A stretch of DNA of 35,110 nt from Pirellulales bacterium (GTDB taxonomy: Bacteria; Planctomycetota; Planctomycetia; Pirellulales; JAICIG01): NCBI GenBank assembly GCA_025927475.1, contig JAICLL010000057.1, positions 1 to 35,110 of the forward strand, given 5' to 3'. A program made the translations under genes and the position numbers. Each line of letters opens with the position of its first letter. The first letter of the stretch is position 1. The notes below the pieces were generated by a model, which worked only from the letters and a program-made list of their open reading frames with translations, was not told where the DNA came from and made no database searches. This document shows positions 34,768 through 35,110 of this stretch, one piece after another.

Positions 34768-35110
34768 CTCCCACAATTCACGCTGGCTAAAACCACGGCA
34801 TCGCCATCGTGTCTTGGTTCAGCGTGATCTGGAAGATGCTGGAGCGAGTTAGCGCATAACAAGTGGAAACAGGGATCACGTTGGTTGCATTGTACAAGGG
34901 ACGGGCAAGGAAGCTACGGGTTCCTCTTCTCTGTGGAGGATGTTCACCCTGCTTTTGTTCCGCCACGACGGAGTCTGCCATGACCGACGGCGCCGGTATA
35001 CTGGTCAAAAGAAACATACAAGCTTGCCTCCGTCGAGCGATGATTGACCGCTAGACGCGTTGCCTCAACATCCCCTCCCGTTTCCGCGTGGCGTCCGCCG
35101 CCGAAGGCGG
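34768..35110. other. Intergenic stretch without a supported gene
   Basis: Read on both strands, this 343-base end contains no frame with convincing protein composition or a ribosome site. A 76-residue minus-strand frame (34787-35017) has proline- and serine-rich noise-like sequence. The window ends in a short stem, CCGCC-N6-GGCGG (35095-35110). Regulatory content was not identified. Confidence 0.5.

Noticed and set aside
34787..35017. 76-codon minus-strand frame at the right end
   Set aside because: No ribosome site, noise-like composition, and no relation to a known family; kept only as an unassigned intergenic stretch.

Overview
This is a GC-rich bacterial chromosome segment, almost certainly from the Planctomycetota (a Pirellula-like lineage). 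The phylum call rests on families nearly restricted to that group: two pairs of DUF1549/DUF1553 (PSD1-type) proteins with DUF1501 proteins, a secreted multi-EF-hand protein, a DUF1559 protein, and a MoxR/DUF58/BatA locus with a squalene-cyclase-like protein. No rRNA, tRNA, CRISPR array or prophage was seen.

Layout. (1) 1-11,882, minus strand: a long run read as PQQ/TPR protein, three tandem SIMPL-domain (DUF541) proteins, a prenyltransferase/squalene-oxidase-repeat protein, MoxR ATPase, DUF58 protein, a triplicated trypsin-like protein, a HicB/HicA toxin-antitoxin pair, and the start of a BatA-like membrane protein that runs off the left edge. Gene overlaps (ATGA junctions, and 32 bases between moxR and DUF58) suggest co-transcription of much of it. 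(2) 12,132-17,249, plus strand: DUF1549/DUF1553, DUF1501 and EF-hand genes. (3) 17,483-23,290, mostly minus: a hotdog thioesterase facing a Cys/Met PLP enzyme, sucD and sucC separated by a fragment of a four-helix-bundle gene, a very small membrane ORF, queE and queC. (4) 23,411-26,012, plus: queF coupled to a Tm-1-like gene, then its TIM-barrel partner. (5) 26,009-31,208: a small coiled-coil protein, a PspA/IM30 protein with a clear sigma70-like promoter, and a second PSD1 plus DUF1501 pair. (6) 31,222-34,767: a PemK/MazF toxin-antitoxin pair, a soluble histidine kinase, a small unknown protein, KDPG aldolase and a DUF1559 protein.

The most striking feature is a dense set of short palindromic repeats of several unrelated families. 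They occur in two preferred places: directly against stop codons, and inside the 5' coding region of exported proteins, between the start codon and the hydrophobic core of the signal peptide. Seven genes show the second pattern (at 710, 5366, 7689, 8627, 9672, 15432 and 27352). In the 7689 gene the start codon is fixed by an ATGA overlap with the upstream gene, so there the repeat is very probably translated. Two repeat copies often face each other, as in REPIN/BIME doublets, and one 137-base element looks like a MITE.

Functionally, the left block looks like an envelope or secretion quality-control locus (AAA ATPase, vWA partner, membrane protein, periplasmic SIMPL and protease-like proteins). 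The right block mixes TCA cycle, queuosine synthesis and sugar-acid catabolism with Planctomycetota-specific exported proteins of unknown function. All functions are inferred from sequence motifs read by eye; no database search was run.
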